Shown here one piece after another: positions 19,685-28,679 of a stretch of 64,000 bases of DNA. Within the stretch, counting starts at the first letter, position 1. Every line of letters begins with the position of its first letter. Made by a program: the position numbers and the translations under genes. The notes under the pieces are model-generated. The model was not told the origin of the DNA, did no database searches, and saw only the letters and a program-made list of their open reading frames with translations. Origin of the DNA: Histomonas meleagridis (Eukaryota > Parabasalia > Tritrichomonadida > Dientamoebidae); NCBI GenBank assembly GCA_020186115.1, contig WSYJ01000166.1:167283-231282 (forward strand). The letters are read 5' to 3'.

Positions 19685-20572
19685 TTATTCGATGTAAACA
19701 ATATCTGCATCAATTTGCTCATTATAATGTTCCATTGTATTCCATGCATTTAATGGGGTTAATGGGAAATGGAATTGTTTTTTTAGGCTTGAATGCAGCC
19801 ATACATTGTTATATTCAGTGATGATTAAATCAATATATGGTATATCAAGAATTCTTCCTGCTGCACGGGCTTTTTCGAGAGTACTCCAGAATCTTTCGAT
19901 CTTTCCATTCTCTTCTGGTGTGCGCGGATGAGTTCGAAAGCATTCTATTTTTTTGTCGTCAAGCACATGTTGGAACTCCTCACCAACAAACTCACCTCCA
20001 TTATCGATTGTGATTGTTTTTGGCTTTTGCGTTTTTTCCAAAGCATGAATAAGTGCAAGTGCAGATGCAATAGATGTTTTTTCATCTATCACTTCCCAAT
20101 GCACAACATATCTAGAACAATCATCTATGAATGCAATCAGATAATATTGAATATTATTGATTTTGCTCAAGTAATGGATGTCAGTGTGCCAGAGCTGACC
20201 AACATACTTTGCATAAAATCTTTTTAGATGCATTTTTTCTTGTTTTTTCCCACGAAAGCAATATAGATTATTTTTTAAAAAAATTCTTCTTACATTTCGC
20301 TCAGTTGTTAATATACCTCTTGTAATTGCTGCTTGTGTGGTTCTATGAACACCAACATGGAATGAATTTCTATAATTTAAAACGAAATTTATTTATTCAT
20401 CTGAGATTTGATTCGGTTTCCTTCCACGCTTCATTGCTCCTTCCATTTTTTGTGCTATCGCCTGAACTCTGCGTCTTCCAACATTGTGTCTTTTGGCGAT
20501 ATCACGCTGACTTAGACCTTCGATAATGTCAGCTTTGATCAGCTCATCAACATTGACCATTGAGTTTATCAT
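19685..20572 (-). pseudogene. Transposase with HTH and integrase core, one in-frame stop
   Basis: From ATG 20572: helix-turn-helix at about residues 8-40 (LIKADIIEGLSQRDIAKRHN then GRRRVQAIAQKM), then a TAA stop at 20393-20395 (codon 60). The same frame then stays open for 236 codons: HRTTQAAITRGILT, and the integrase core LWHTDIHYLSKIN, YLIAFIDDCSRYVVHWEVI, TITIDNGGEFVGEEF and RTHPRTPEENGKIERFWSTL. The D-D-E residues are visible (HTD, DNG, ENGKIE). This resembles IS481/IS3 and retroviral integrases. Either a nonsense mutation inactivated it, or the HTH and integrase parts are separate proteins. Confidence 0.82.
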
Positions 20573-20821
20573 ATATTTTGAATGACCGAAGGAGTATGTA
20601 AAATATTGATTTTATTATTCTGAATTTTATATGTATTTGTATACTTTACGTAAAAGTGCAAATAAAAGTGACATCGGAGTACCGGTCTTAACCTGTTAAT
20701 AGCGATAACGGCTTTTTATAAAATATTTTGACACACTCAACTTTTTGAAGTGATAAACTATTGAAAAAGTGATGTAAATAAAAGTGAGATCGTTCGTACC
20801 ACGACAACATCATTTTGTTCA

Positions 20822-21197
20822 ACTTCGATTCAATGTCATTGAATATGATTATTAAATGAATGACTGTTATTTTATTCATTGTTTTCATAGAATAGTTTCA
20901 TTTATTCAGCAAATGAATTTAAAAATTTCAACAATTACTTCCTTAATATTTTGTTTATTTTTTTTGAATCAATTTAAATTATTGAAATATATTATATTAA
21001 TATTTATTGGCTTAAAACGTCATCAAATGTTTTAATTTCTGAAGGTGACTTATTGAAAATGATTCATTTAAAAACTTTCGATGCAAAACGACATTTTAAT
21101 CTATCGTAAATATTTAGACATTTTTCAATACACGTCAAAATATCTGTCACTTTTCACTCCACCTTGCTGCGCAAATAAGATTTTGCCAATTTCCAAA
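20822..21197. other. Intergenic and upstream region of the first Rab
   Basis: AT-rich. The Rab frame is open further upstream (an ATG at 21081) but the protein family begins at 21198. TCACTTTTCACTCC at about 21147 is a possible initiator. Confidence 0.5.
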
Positions 21198-21824
21198 ATG
21201 CAAGGAAATATACCTACACTAAAAGTTGCTTTTATTGGAGATAGTGGTGTTGGGAAAAGTGCTATTATTACACGTTTTGTCAATGGAGTATTTGCGCAAG
21301 CATTACTACCAAACGTAGCAGGAGATCATTACGAAAAAGTTATGAATGTTGGTGGGCAAATAATAAACATTCAAATATGGGATACTGCTGGACAAGAACA
21401 ATATAAATCAATAGCACCTTTTTATTACAGGAATGCACATGCAATTATAATTGTTTTTGCTGTTGGAAACAGAAAACCGCAAAACTTAATTGCTCGTGAT
21501 TCACTTAATTCTGTCAGTGATTGGTATGATCAAATTAGAGAACATAATCGTGATGCAATTGTTGTTTTAGTTGGAAATATGACTGATCTTGAAAATCGTG
21601 AAATATCATACGATGAAGGAGAACTCAAAGCACACACGCTCCCAGATGTTATTGAGTACTTTGAAACAAGCGCTTTGCAGGGCGATGGAATTGATAATGT
21701 ATTTCAATTTCTTGCCGAACGATTTTTAGATACTCAAGTATTCAATCCAGAACCCGAACCAGAACCCGAAACAAAACCGGTTGTAATAACTGAAGCAGAT
21801 CAAGGTGGTGGATGCTGTTGTTAA
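21198..21824 (+). CDS. Rab-like small GTPase (tandem copy 1)
   Basis: A 208-residue GTPase starting MQGNIPTLKVAF. An in-frame ATG 39 codons earlier is possible, but the normal Rab length favours 21198. Motifs: P-loop GDSGVGKSA, WDTAGQEQYKS (G3/switch II), GNMTDLE at the G4 position (usual NKxD) and ETSALQG (G5). The C-terminus GGGCCC is a geranylgeranylation site. Switch I reads LPNVAGDHYEK where Rabs have P-T-x-G, so the Mg-contacting Thr is Asn. Its neighbour at 21911 shares this change and the block DSLNSVSDWYDQIREHN, so the two arose by tandem duplication. Role in vesicle traffic; the specific compartment is unknown. Confidence 0.92.
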   Translation: MQGNIPTLKVAFIGDSGVGKSAIITRFVNGVFAQALLPNVAGDHYEKVMNVGGQIINIQIWDTAGQEQYKSIAPFYYRNAHAIIIVFAVGNRKPQNLIARDSLNSVSDWYDQIREHNRDAIVVLVGNMTDLENREISYDEGELKAHTLPDVIEYFETSALQGDGIDNVFQFLAERFLDTQVFNPEPEPEPETKPVVITEADQGGGCCC

Positions 21825-21910
21825 AGTAAAACAAAATAAACCATTCAACTTGCATAATTCAATACTTTATTATATAAAATGGCATTTTTTTCAATTGACA
21901 AAACTGTTTA

Positions 21911-22507
21911 ATGAACGTCGTAGATACTACAATTAAAATTGCTATAATAGGAAATTCTGGTGTTGGAAAGACTGCAATTGCAACACGATATGTCAATGGT
22001 TCTTTCTATAAAAATCTGCCCAATGTAGGTGTTGATACATTTCAAAAACAAATCACTTGTCATGGGGAAACAGTCAAGTTGGTGATTTGGGATACAGCAG
22101 GGCAAGAAAAATTTAGGTCAATGATGCCACTTTATTATCATAATGCAAATGTAATAATTATCGTTTATGCTGTTGGAAACCATAACCCCAAAATTCCTAT
22201 CAGCTTAGATTCATTTAATAGTGTTGATGAATGGTATGACCAAATTAAGAATAATAACTCTCAAGCAATTACTGTTTTATGTGGAAATATGTGTGACTTA
22301 GAAGATCGCGATATACCAAATGAAAAAGGAAATGATAAAGCAGAGGAAATTGAAGCACAGTATTTCGAAACAAGTGCTGCAACTGGCGAAGGAATTGATG
22401 AACTATTTGAATCAATCACCCAAATGTATTATAAGCAATGTCAAGGTCAAAATGAACCCACTATCAAAATTGAAAAAAATAAAAGCAGTGGATCATGGTG
22501 CTGTTGA
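21911..22507 (+). CDS. Rab-like small GTPase (tandem copy 2)
   Basis: A 198-residue GTPase starting at ATG 21911, 87 bp after copy 1. P-loop GNSGVGKTA, WDTAGQEKFRS, G4 position GNMCDLE, G5 ETSAATG, C-terminus SWCC for prenylation. Switch I is LPNVGVDTFQK, again Asn in place of the conserved Thr, and the G4 Lys is Met. The insert YAVGNHNPKIPISLDSFNSV is shared with copy 1. These shared departures mark a trichomonad-specific Rab subfamily, with unusual nucleotide handling possible. Confidence 0.92.
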   Translation: MNVVDTTIKIAIIGNSGVGKTAIATRYVNGSFYKNLPNVGVDTFQKQITCHGETVKLVIWDTAGQEKFRSMMPLYYHNANVIIIVYAVGNHNPKIPISLDSFNSVDEWYDQIKNNNSQAITVLCGNMCDLEDRDIPNEKGNDKAEEIEAQYFETSAATGEGIDELFESITQMYYKQCQGQNEPTIKIEKNKSSGSWCC

Positions 22508-22819
22508 TGTTATGATGTTTGAATGATTTAATTAAACATATATTTTGTTACTTAATGTATTTTTGTTTATGTGAAAAATTCTCTATAATTTTTATCCTTT
22601 TGTTGAATGGATAATTTTTTTTTTATAAATTCACATCCAAAAAACTACAACTAGTTAAAATATTATAAACATAGAACTGACATTTATTGATTCGCTGTAA
22701 TATGCTAAATAATATTTGGAAAATAAAAAATTCAACTGAATTAAAAAATATTAAAATGTATTCTAAATTGAGTATATTTCTAATTTTAATCATATGGAAA
22801 TCTGTTGGTTCCATTTCCA
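22508..22819. other. Intergenic, 312 bp
   Basis: A T-rich 3' flank shared by the convergent Rab and ankyrin genes. No coding sequence seen. Confidence 0.5.
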
Positions 22820-23674
22820 TTATTGAAAAAAAAATGGGATTGTGAATTGGATGCCCATTTTCTTATTCAGTAATTTTGCAATTTCATAATGAGAATTTGA
22901 AGATGCCAATTCCAATGCTGTTTGAAATAATTTGAATAAACATTAAATTTTTATATGAAAAATTAAAAATTTGGAATTGACCTGAAACAAAATGTATAAA
23001 CAGTTTTAGCTTGTAAATCTATCCCTTTTTGATTAAGTAACAGTTTAACAATTTCTATATAACCATATTTTGAAGCATGCATAAGTGCTGTAAAAAATCA
23101 TTTTTACAAATTTCGAATAATATTTTGAAATCTCAAATTATTTAGGTAAATTCTAAATCAAAAAAAGAAAAGTCTTTACAATTAATATCAACATTTCCTT
23201 TTTCAATAAGTAATTTTACAATTTCAGGGTACCCTTTTAATGAAGCATATATCAGCGGTGTTCTAAATAAATTAAATATATTCCAAATTAGATTATAAAA
23301 CCCAATATTATTAAAATATACATAAAATTATATATATTAATACCTTCTTGATTTAGATTTACACCTTCTTGATCAATTAATAATTTAATAATATCAATAT
23401 GACCTTTTTGAATCGCTTGAGTAAGTACTGTTTGAAATATTATTAATAAATTTGAAATAAATTTTTGAAATTTGAAATTAACAAAAATGATCACATTTCT
23501 GACTAAGATTTATTCCTTCATGATCAAGAAGCAATTTAACAATTTCAATGTCACCATGTGTACATGCACAAAAAAGAGGTGTTTTAAAAATTTATAATAT
23601 ACAGAAAATCTTATTTTGAAATATTAAAATTATTATATAATCTTTAATTAAAACAATAAAATATTCTTAATATT
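22820..23674 (-). repeat. Ankyrin tail of the 23648-25048 gene: five single-repeat units
   Basis: Units begin (Thr codon) at 23582 (TPLFCACTHGDIEIVKLLL), 23431 (TVLTQAIQKGHIDIIKLLI), 23261 (TPLIYASLKGYPEIVKLLI), 23091 (TALMHASKYGYIEIVKLLL) and 22921 (TALELASSNSHYEIAKLLN). The last ends IPFFFQ-stop at 22820. Asn-to-Thr distances are 92, 73, 92, 92 and 92 nt. The spacers carry stops. No unit has an internal stop. Same organisation as at 13918-15387, with clearly diverged spacers. Confidence 0.68.
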
Positions 23675-25048
23675 AACATCAATGCCTTTTTGTTGAAGAA
23701 ACACCTTAGCTATTTCAGTATAACCTTTATCAACTGCCAATAAAAGAGCTGTATTAAACATAAAAATGAAATTCCAAATAGTATTTTTATATTTTAAAAA
23801 ATTATATAAAATATCATCTCTTAAATTAAGGTTATCTTTACTTCTTTTAAGAATATAATTAATAAGTTCCAAATTTCCCGATTCGGTAGCATATAATAAA
23901 ATATCTCTTGGCATTTTATTTTTTTCAAGAAAATGCCTTACCAAATATAAATTTCCCATTCTAGCTGATTCATTAATAATAGTTTTACCTACATGCATAC
24001 CTTCTTCTTCCAAAAACGAAAGAACATCATAATTACAATATTTACTACAAAATACTCCTAATTTTGCAAGTTTATAAGGTTTTGCATCAACTTGTACTAA
24101 AACTCCATCAATAAAATCATACAATGAATAGTTTTCTAAACTTAATTCTTCTAACTCATTTTCATAAATAAAATGAAATATATCATTTTGATGAAACTTA
24201 ATTGCAGTTTCAAATGCTCCTTTAAATGATGAATGTTTTTGTACGCATAAACGTATTATTTCAATATTACCACCAGCTACAGCATATTTTCCAGTATGCG
24301 TTAAATCAGCATCATTGATCATTAAATACCGAAAACATTTAATTGATCCAAAAAATGCTGCATAATCAATTAAAGATATATTTTCTTCATTAATGAATGA
24401 ATATTTCTCATAAAGCGCTGGCTCAATTTTTTGATTAAAATCAAAATCTGTTTGTGTTGCTTTTTCTTGAAGCTTTTCTATTTCATCATTTCGAATTATT
24501 TTAGCTATTTCTGATGGGTTTGTTCCTTCATTAATTAATATTTTATGAAGGTTCCAATCATCTTTATGAAGTTCATCAATATTATCATTAAATATTTTTA
24601 CTGATGGATCATTAGAATAACATTTACTTTTTGATCTTGTATTATAATGCACAAAATATTTCTTGCCAATAGTTTTGGTTATACTGGAGCCTATGAAATT
24701 TTGTTTAATCATCTTTTCAATAAAGTAATATGAATCTTGTGTGTTATTTTTTAAAAGAAGCTGAGAGAAAATATCAATAATTTTAGTAATATTTTTTTTT
24801 TTTTCTTCTTCTTTCAATTGCAAAGATTTTAAATAACTTAAATATATATCAGCATCTCCATTTCTTGAAATAAATGCAGAATAAATTAATAAACAAATTA
24901 AAAGATTGAATGAATAGGGATAATTTTGATCAAATAAATTTACTGTTTTTTCAACAGAAGATTCAATATTTTCATTGTTTAACATAAATATAATTTGTTT
25001 AACTTCAAAGAGTATTTGCATATTATTGTTTTCTTTTGTTTTCGCCAT
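23648..25048 (-). CDS. DUF3447/ankyrin protein, main exon
   Basis: A 466-residue frame from ATG 25048 (MAKTKENNNMQILFE). Helical N-terminus, then EIAKIIRNDEIEKLQEKATQ, PALYEKYSFINEENISLIDYAAFFGSIKCFRYLM, EIIRLCVQKHSSFKGAFETAIKFH and further ankyrin helices. Near the C-terminus one spacer-like segment, from NLRDDILYNFLKYKN to TIWNFIFMFN, is 75 nt and free of stops, so here the frame runs through it into one more ankyrin unit (TALLLAVDKGYTEIAKVFL). This in-frame spacer keeps the conserved ATTTGGAA block. The frame ends after DVNIKNILLF at a spacer; five more units follow. Confidence 0.85.
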   Translation of the reverse strand: MAKTKENNNMQILFEVKQIIFMLNNENIESSVEKTVNLFDQNYPYSFNLLICLLIYSAFISRNGDADIYLSYLKSLQLKEEEKKKNITKIIDIFSQLLLKNNTQDSYYFIEKMIKQNFIGSSITKTIGKKYFVHYNTRSKSKCYSNDPSVKIFNDNIDELHKDDWNLHKILINEGTNPSEIAKIIRNDEIEKLQEKATQTDFDFNQKIEPALYEKYSFINEENISLIDYAAFFGSIKCFRYLMINDADLTHTGKYAVAGGNIEIIRLCVQKHSSFKGAFETAIKFHQNDIFHFIYENELEELSLENYSLYDFIDGVLVQVDAKPYKLAKLGVFCSKYCNYDVLSFLEEEGMHVGKTIINESARMGNLYLVRHFLEKNKMPRDILLYATESGNLELINYILKRSKDNLNLRDDILYNFLKYKNTIWNFIFMFNTALLLAVDKGYTEIAKVFLQQKGIDVNIKNILLF

Positions 25049-25522
25049 TAAAAAATAAGATGATATCGTTTACTAGTAAAAAATGATACTTTTCAAAACT
25101 TTACAGATAAAAGTTCATACTTAAGATTTCATGGAAAGCTCTTTCAGAGGTTAAAAAAAATAACACATGCAATTTAAATTCACTAACATAGTAAAATGTG
25201 GAAAACATAAATAATTTTTTCTTATAAAATTAGATAGATGTTCTTAAAAAATATTTGGAGATAAGCTTTATTGCATTTGAAAACTTGTCAAGCAAGTTCA
25301 AAATTTAAAAAATGACAAAAAACATTTATGTTTTTTATTGGGATGAATCCCCTTTTTCATCTAGCTACTACCCACAAATCTTATTTCGTTTACAGAAAAA
25401 TAATTAACGATAACAAAGTTCTTAACTTTATTTTAAATAAATTTGAATGCGTAATTGGTTGGGGCCTGTAACATTTTTCAATGAGCACGACAGCAACCGT
25501 TTAATAACCTCCAAATATCAGC
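25049..25522. other. Divergent intergenic region, 474 bp
   Basis: Upstream of both the ankyrin gene and VPS26. AACCGTT at 25495-25501 is the only motif recognised. Confidence 0.5.
25495..25501 (+). promoter_or_regulatory. AACCGTT upstream motif of VPS26
   Basis: Lies 22-28 nt before the ATG at 25523 and is identical to motifs before several other genes in the window. Possible Myb-factor or core-promoter site; inferred. Confidence 0.45.
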
Positions 25523-26398
25523 ATGCTTTCCGGGTTGTTCCGAAAAGATCCAATAATAACAATTACTATCAATGGAAACAACGAACTTAAAGAAAAGTAC
25601 GGTCATCTTCTCAAGGAAGATATCCCAATTTATGGCCAAAATGAGACAGTCACTGGAAAGCTCACTATTTCACCTCCAGGAAAATCTGTCCAACATAAAG
25701 GAATAAACCTTAGACTTTTTGGTGAATACAGAAACGAAAAAGGTGAGAGACTTTCAAGATTCTATGAGAGAAGTCAATTTTTAACACCAGAAGGAACACT
25801 TTCACAAGAAATCAACACAGATTTTAAGTTTGACCACTTATCATATCCAACTGGCTCATATTATGGTGTTGGTGTTTCAGCTGTTTATGGAATTGAAGTA
25901 ATTATTGTTCATCGAATTTCTGACTTCGTTGTTCAGAAGCCTTTTGCTGTTATGATCTTTGCTCCAAGGCCAGAACCCGTTTCAATTCACAATGAAGTTG
26001 GTATTCGAAATGTATTGCATATTGAATTTGTATTTCCACAAAACCAATACGACATCAACGATTCCATTTCTGGTGCTGCTTTCTTTATTCTTGTCAAATT
26101 AAGGATAGTTTACATGTCAATTTCTGTTTATGTCAATGAAATTTTCGAAGATGCAAATACTTATATTAAAAAGAGAACAGTTCTCAACACATACGAAATA
26201 ATGGATGGATCTCCAGTTAGAGGTGACAATATTCCAATACGTATATTCCTCGGAAATAGCCACCTTTGGTCATTCAAAGGATACAGAGACTCACCACTCA
26301 AAGTTGAGCAATATCTTCGTGTCCAATTGATTGATGAAAATGGAAAAAGATACTTCAAAAGAATGAAGGTCACATTTGATCGGTTTGCTGATGAGTAA
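25523..26398 (+). CDS. VPS26: Vps26, retromer subunit
   Basis: A 291-residue protein of normal Vps26 length starting at ATG 25523. Arrestin-like beta sandwich throughout. Family blocks include YGQNETVTGKLTISPPGKSVQHKGI, FLTPEGTLSQEINTDFKF, PTGSYYGVGVSAVYGIEV, NVLHIEFVFPQNQYDINDSISGAAFFILVKLRI and GDNIPIRIFL. Vps26 joins Vps35 and Vps29 in the endosomal complex that retrieves receptors to the Golgi or surface. The binding loop and Vps35-contacting C-terminal half look intact. Confidence 0.95.
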   Translation: MLSGLFRKDPIITITINGNNELKEKYGHLLKEDIPIYGQNETVTGKLTISPPGKSVQHKGINLRLFGEYRNEKGERLSRFYERSQFLTPEGTLSQEINTDFKFDHLSYPTGSYYGVGVSAVYGIEVIIVHRISDFVVQKPFAVMIFAPRPEPVSIHNEVGIRNVLHIEFVFPQNQYDINDSISGAAFFILVKLRIVYMSISVYVNEIFEDANTYIKKRTVLNTYEIMDGSPVRGDNIPIRIFLGNSHLWSFKGYRDSPLKVEQYLRVQLIDENGKRYFKRMKVTFDRFADE

Positions 26399-27722
26399 AC
26401 ATCATTTACCTTAAACCATTTCATAGGTACTATTTACAGATGTTCTGATTAATTTTTGTTATTTGAGTTATTAAATAAGTATTTTTCCTTCAACGAAATC
26501 GTGAAGATTGTAATGCCGATAGAACTTTCAATATAACGATGCGAGTCTTTTATATGTAAAATGAGTTTTAAAATTTTAAAACCGTCAAAAATTGAATGCG
26601 ATTGCACGTATCTCGAAAAATAGATTATCTTGAAAATAATGAATGACTTAAAAACACAAAATAACTAAAATTTAGATCATAATTTAAAATAATAATTGAT
26701 TTAATGATAATTAATAAAGATATTTGAATTTAAAAATTATTAAAACCGTTTTGTTTCAATGAAATTATTTCTGTCATCTTATTTCAATGAAAACAGATTC
26801 CTTTTTAGTGATGAAAAAATCGAAATTTTTTTTTAAAAAACATTCGGTTCGCACTGGTTCAGCTAGCCAATGCCCATTTGGGAAACTATCTAATAACAAC
26901 CAGCTCACCTCATGTTTTTGATATTTTCTTCAAACTGAAATAAACATGTTCTGATAAATTTTTTGATTTTTATCTATTCCCCATCATCACTTAAGTAAAA
27001 ATCTGTTTTCAAATTAAAAAAAAAATATCCAGATCAAAATGGAAATTTCGAAATCAATTTTTTCAAAATATATATTTTTTATGTCCAACCTTATTGTATA
27101 TTTTATAGATGGTAGTTCTTGAAATCTTCAGGATGATTTTTTTCATACAATTTTCTATGGATTTGGACTGCTGAATTTTTTTTATGCTTCATTCTTTTAG
27201 AGATGTTTCCCAAAAAAATAAATTGAATGATTTACAATGCAAATTGGTAAACTTTTTGTAATTTGAATATGCACGGTTTCTTAATTCAATATTTCAATGC
27301 ATATAGAAATTTGTGTTATTCACATCATTTATTAATGTTCTTGGTCTAAAAATTCAAGAATGATATAATATTAATAATAGAAAAGACAAAAAAGAATCAC
27401 CATTGATAGACGCCTCACTACTCTTTATATCGGTATTCCTGAATTATAATATTATAAATTGATCATTTTTGAATAAATAAAAATAAAACAGATAAAGATA
27501 TCAACTAGAAACCTATAAATTCAAAGATACTATGCAATCGATATCTGATTCAACGATAGCTAAGAAAATTTAACAAGAACAATAATAAAATTAAATCAAA
27601 TTCTGAAATAAAAAAAAATCAGAAGATATTTTTATTCACAAATATAAGAAATGAAAAGGCCTTTCTGAAATAATATTCTGTTTATGTCTATATTTTTATT
27701 AACATATATATTCCTTATTTTA
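26399..27722. other. Intergenic, 1.3 kb, nothing recognised
   Basis: AT-rich, with only short frames on both strands. No RNA gene, transposon end or ankyrin relic could be identified. Confidence 0.5.
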
Positions 27723-28337
27723 TCAGCAATTACATTCATTCATATCTTTTTCTTCATATTTTTCTTCTTCCTCAAGTTTCTGTAATGTTGTGTGAGCCTC
27801 AAATATATCTGTTGGTCGTTCAGCAATTTCTTTGGCAGCATATTGAAACAATTCTTGAATACCATGCCCTGAAAGAGCGCTAATTTCCATAAAAATTGCA
27901 TTTATTGCTTTTGCAAATTTCTCACCTTCATCTGTTGTTATTTTTCTTTGTTGTTCTAAATCATTTTTATTCCCAACTAAAAAAAGAGACATTTTATCAA
28001 CATCCTCAAAGCTTCTGAGGCTCTCATAGTAAAAGTGTGCATCTTTGAATGATATTGTATCATTAATAGCATAAACAATTATTGCTACTTGGGCTCCTCG
28101 ATAAAACATTGGCACGACTGACCTAAATTTTTCATCGCCAGCTGTGTCCCAAATTTTTAAACTTATTGTTTTATTGTCGATTTCAATTTTCATTTTTGTG
28201 AAATTCGAAACTAAAGTCGGAGAAACATTTTCTTCATAACAACCATGTAAAGCCCTATTTATGATACTTGTTTTGCCAACGGAAGCTGAACCAATTAATA
28301 TCACCTTTGAATCATTGGAATGGTCGCATTGAAACAT
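27723..28337 (-). CDS. Rab-like small GTPase with altered switch II
   Basis: A 204-residue GTPase from ATG 28337. P-loop GSASVGKTS, switch I with SPTLVSNF (Thr kept), G4 GNKNDLEQ, G5 EISALSG. The G3 motif is WDTAGDEKFRS: the catalytic Gln of the usual WDTAGQ is Asp, predicting reduced intrinsic hydrolysis or a changed GAP mechanism. The tail is Glu/Lys rich and ends ECNC, a CxC prenylation site. Close to the Rab family in general; no compartment can be assigned. Confidence 0.92.
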   Translation of the reverse strand: MFQCDHSNDSKVILIGSASVGKTSIINRALHGCYEENVSPTLVSNFTKMKIEIDNKTISLKIWDTAGDEKFRSVVPMFYRGAQVAIIVYAINDTISFKDAHFYYESLRSFEDVDKMSLFLVGNKNDLEQQRKITTDEGEKFAKAINAIFMEISALSGHGIQELFQYAAKEIAERPTDIFEAHTTLQKLEEEEKYEEKDMNECNC

Positions 28338-28679
28338 TGCGCGGCAACAGTTGGCCAGTCCACTTTTTGATTGCCATATTCAATTTTTTCATAGAAAATT
28401 GTCAACAAAAAACTGTTTTCTGTATAATTCCAATGATTTACATCACTTCACTGACCCATCGTTTTTTGCACTGTACACGAATATGAAAATTTTATCTGCA
28501 AAACATGCATCATGTTTCAACATTCATATTATATAATATAATGTTTAATAAATTTTGTATTTATTTTTATGATAATTCAACAAAAAAACTGTAAATCTTT
28601 AAGTTTATGTAATATTTCTTTTCATAAAAGATTTTTTAAAGAACATTTCATTTCTTTATTGATATTTACATTTTTTTAT
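28338..28679. other. Intergenic, 342 bp
   Basis: Upstream of the Rab and downstream of the INTS9-like gene. Only short, AT-rich frames. Confidence 0.5.

Larger units (their letters stand above)
19096..20821 (-). mobile_element. Integrase-fold (rve) DNA transposon with TIRs and 17-bp flanking repeats
   Basis: The element spans about 19113-20804. Its ends are imperfect inverted repeats of about 50 bp, sharing TGGTACGAA, then TCTCA(T/C)TTTTATTTACA, then CACTTTTT. Immediately outside both ends is the same 17-bp sequence, CAACATCATTTTGTTCA (19096-19112 and 20805-20821), in direct orientation. The right end carries a second, subterminal copy of the terminal motif (20645-20690 region: GGTAC, then CACTTTTATTTGCA). 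It encodes one transposase, interrupted by a stop. I cannot place it in a named superfamily; a 17-bp target duplication would be unusual. Confidence 0.72.

Noticed and set aside
22820-25048. Ordinary GT-AG introns in the ankyrin tails
   Set aside because: No constant GT at the left edge, and the apparent AG at the right edge is part of variable Thr-Ala codons.
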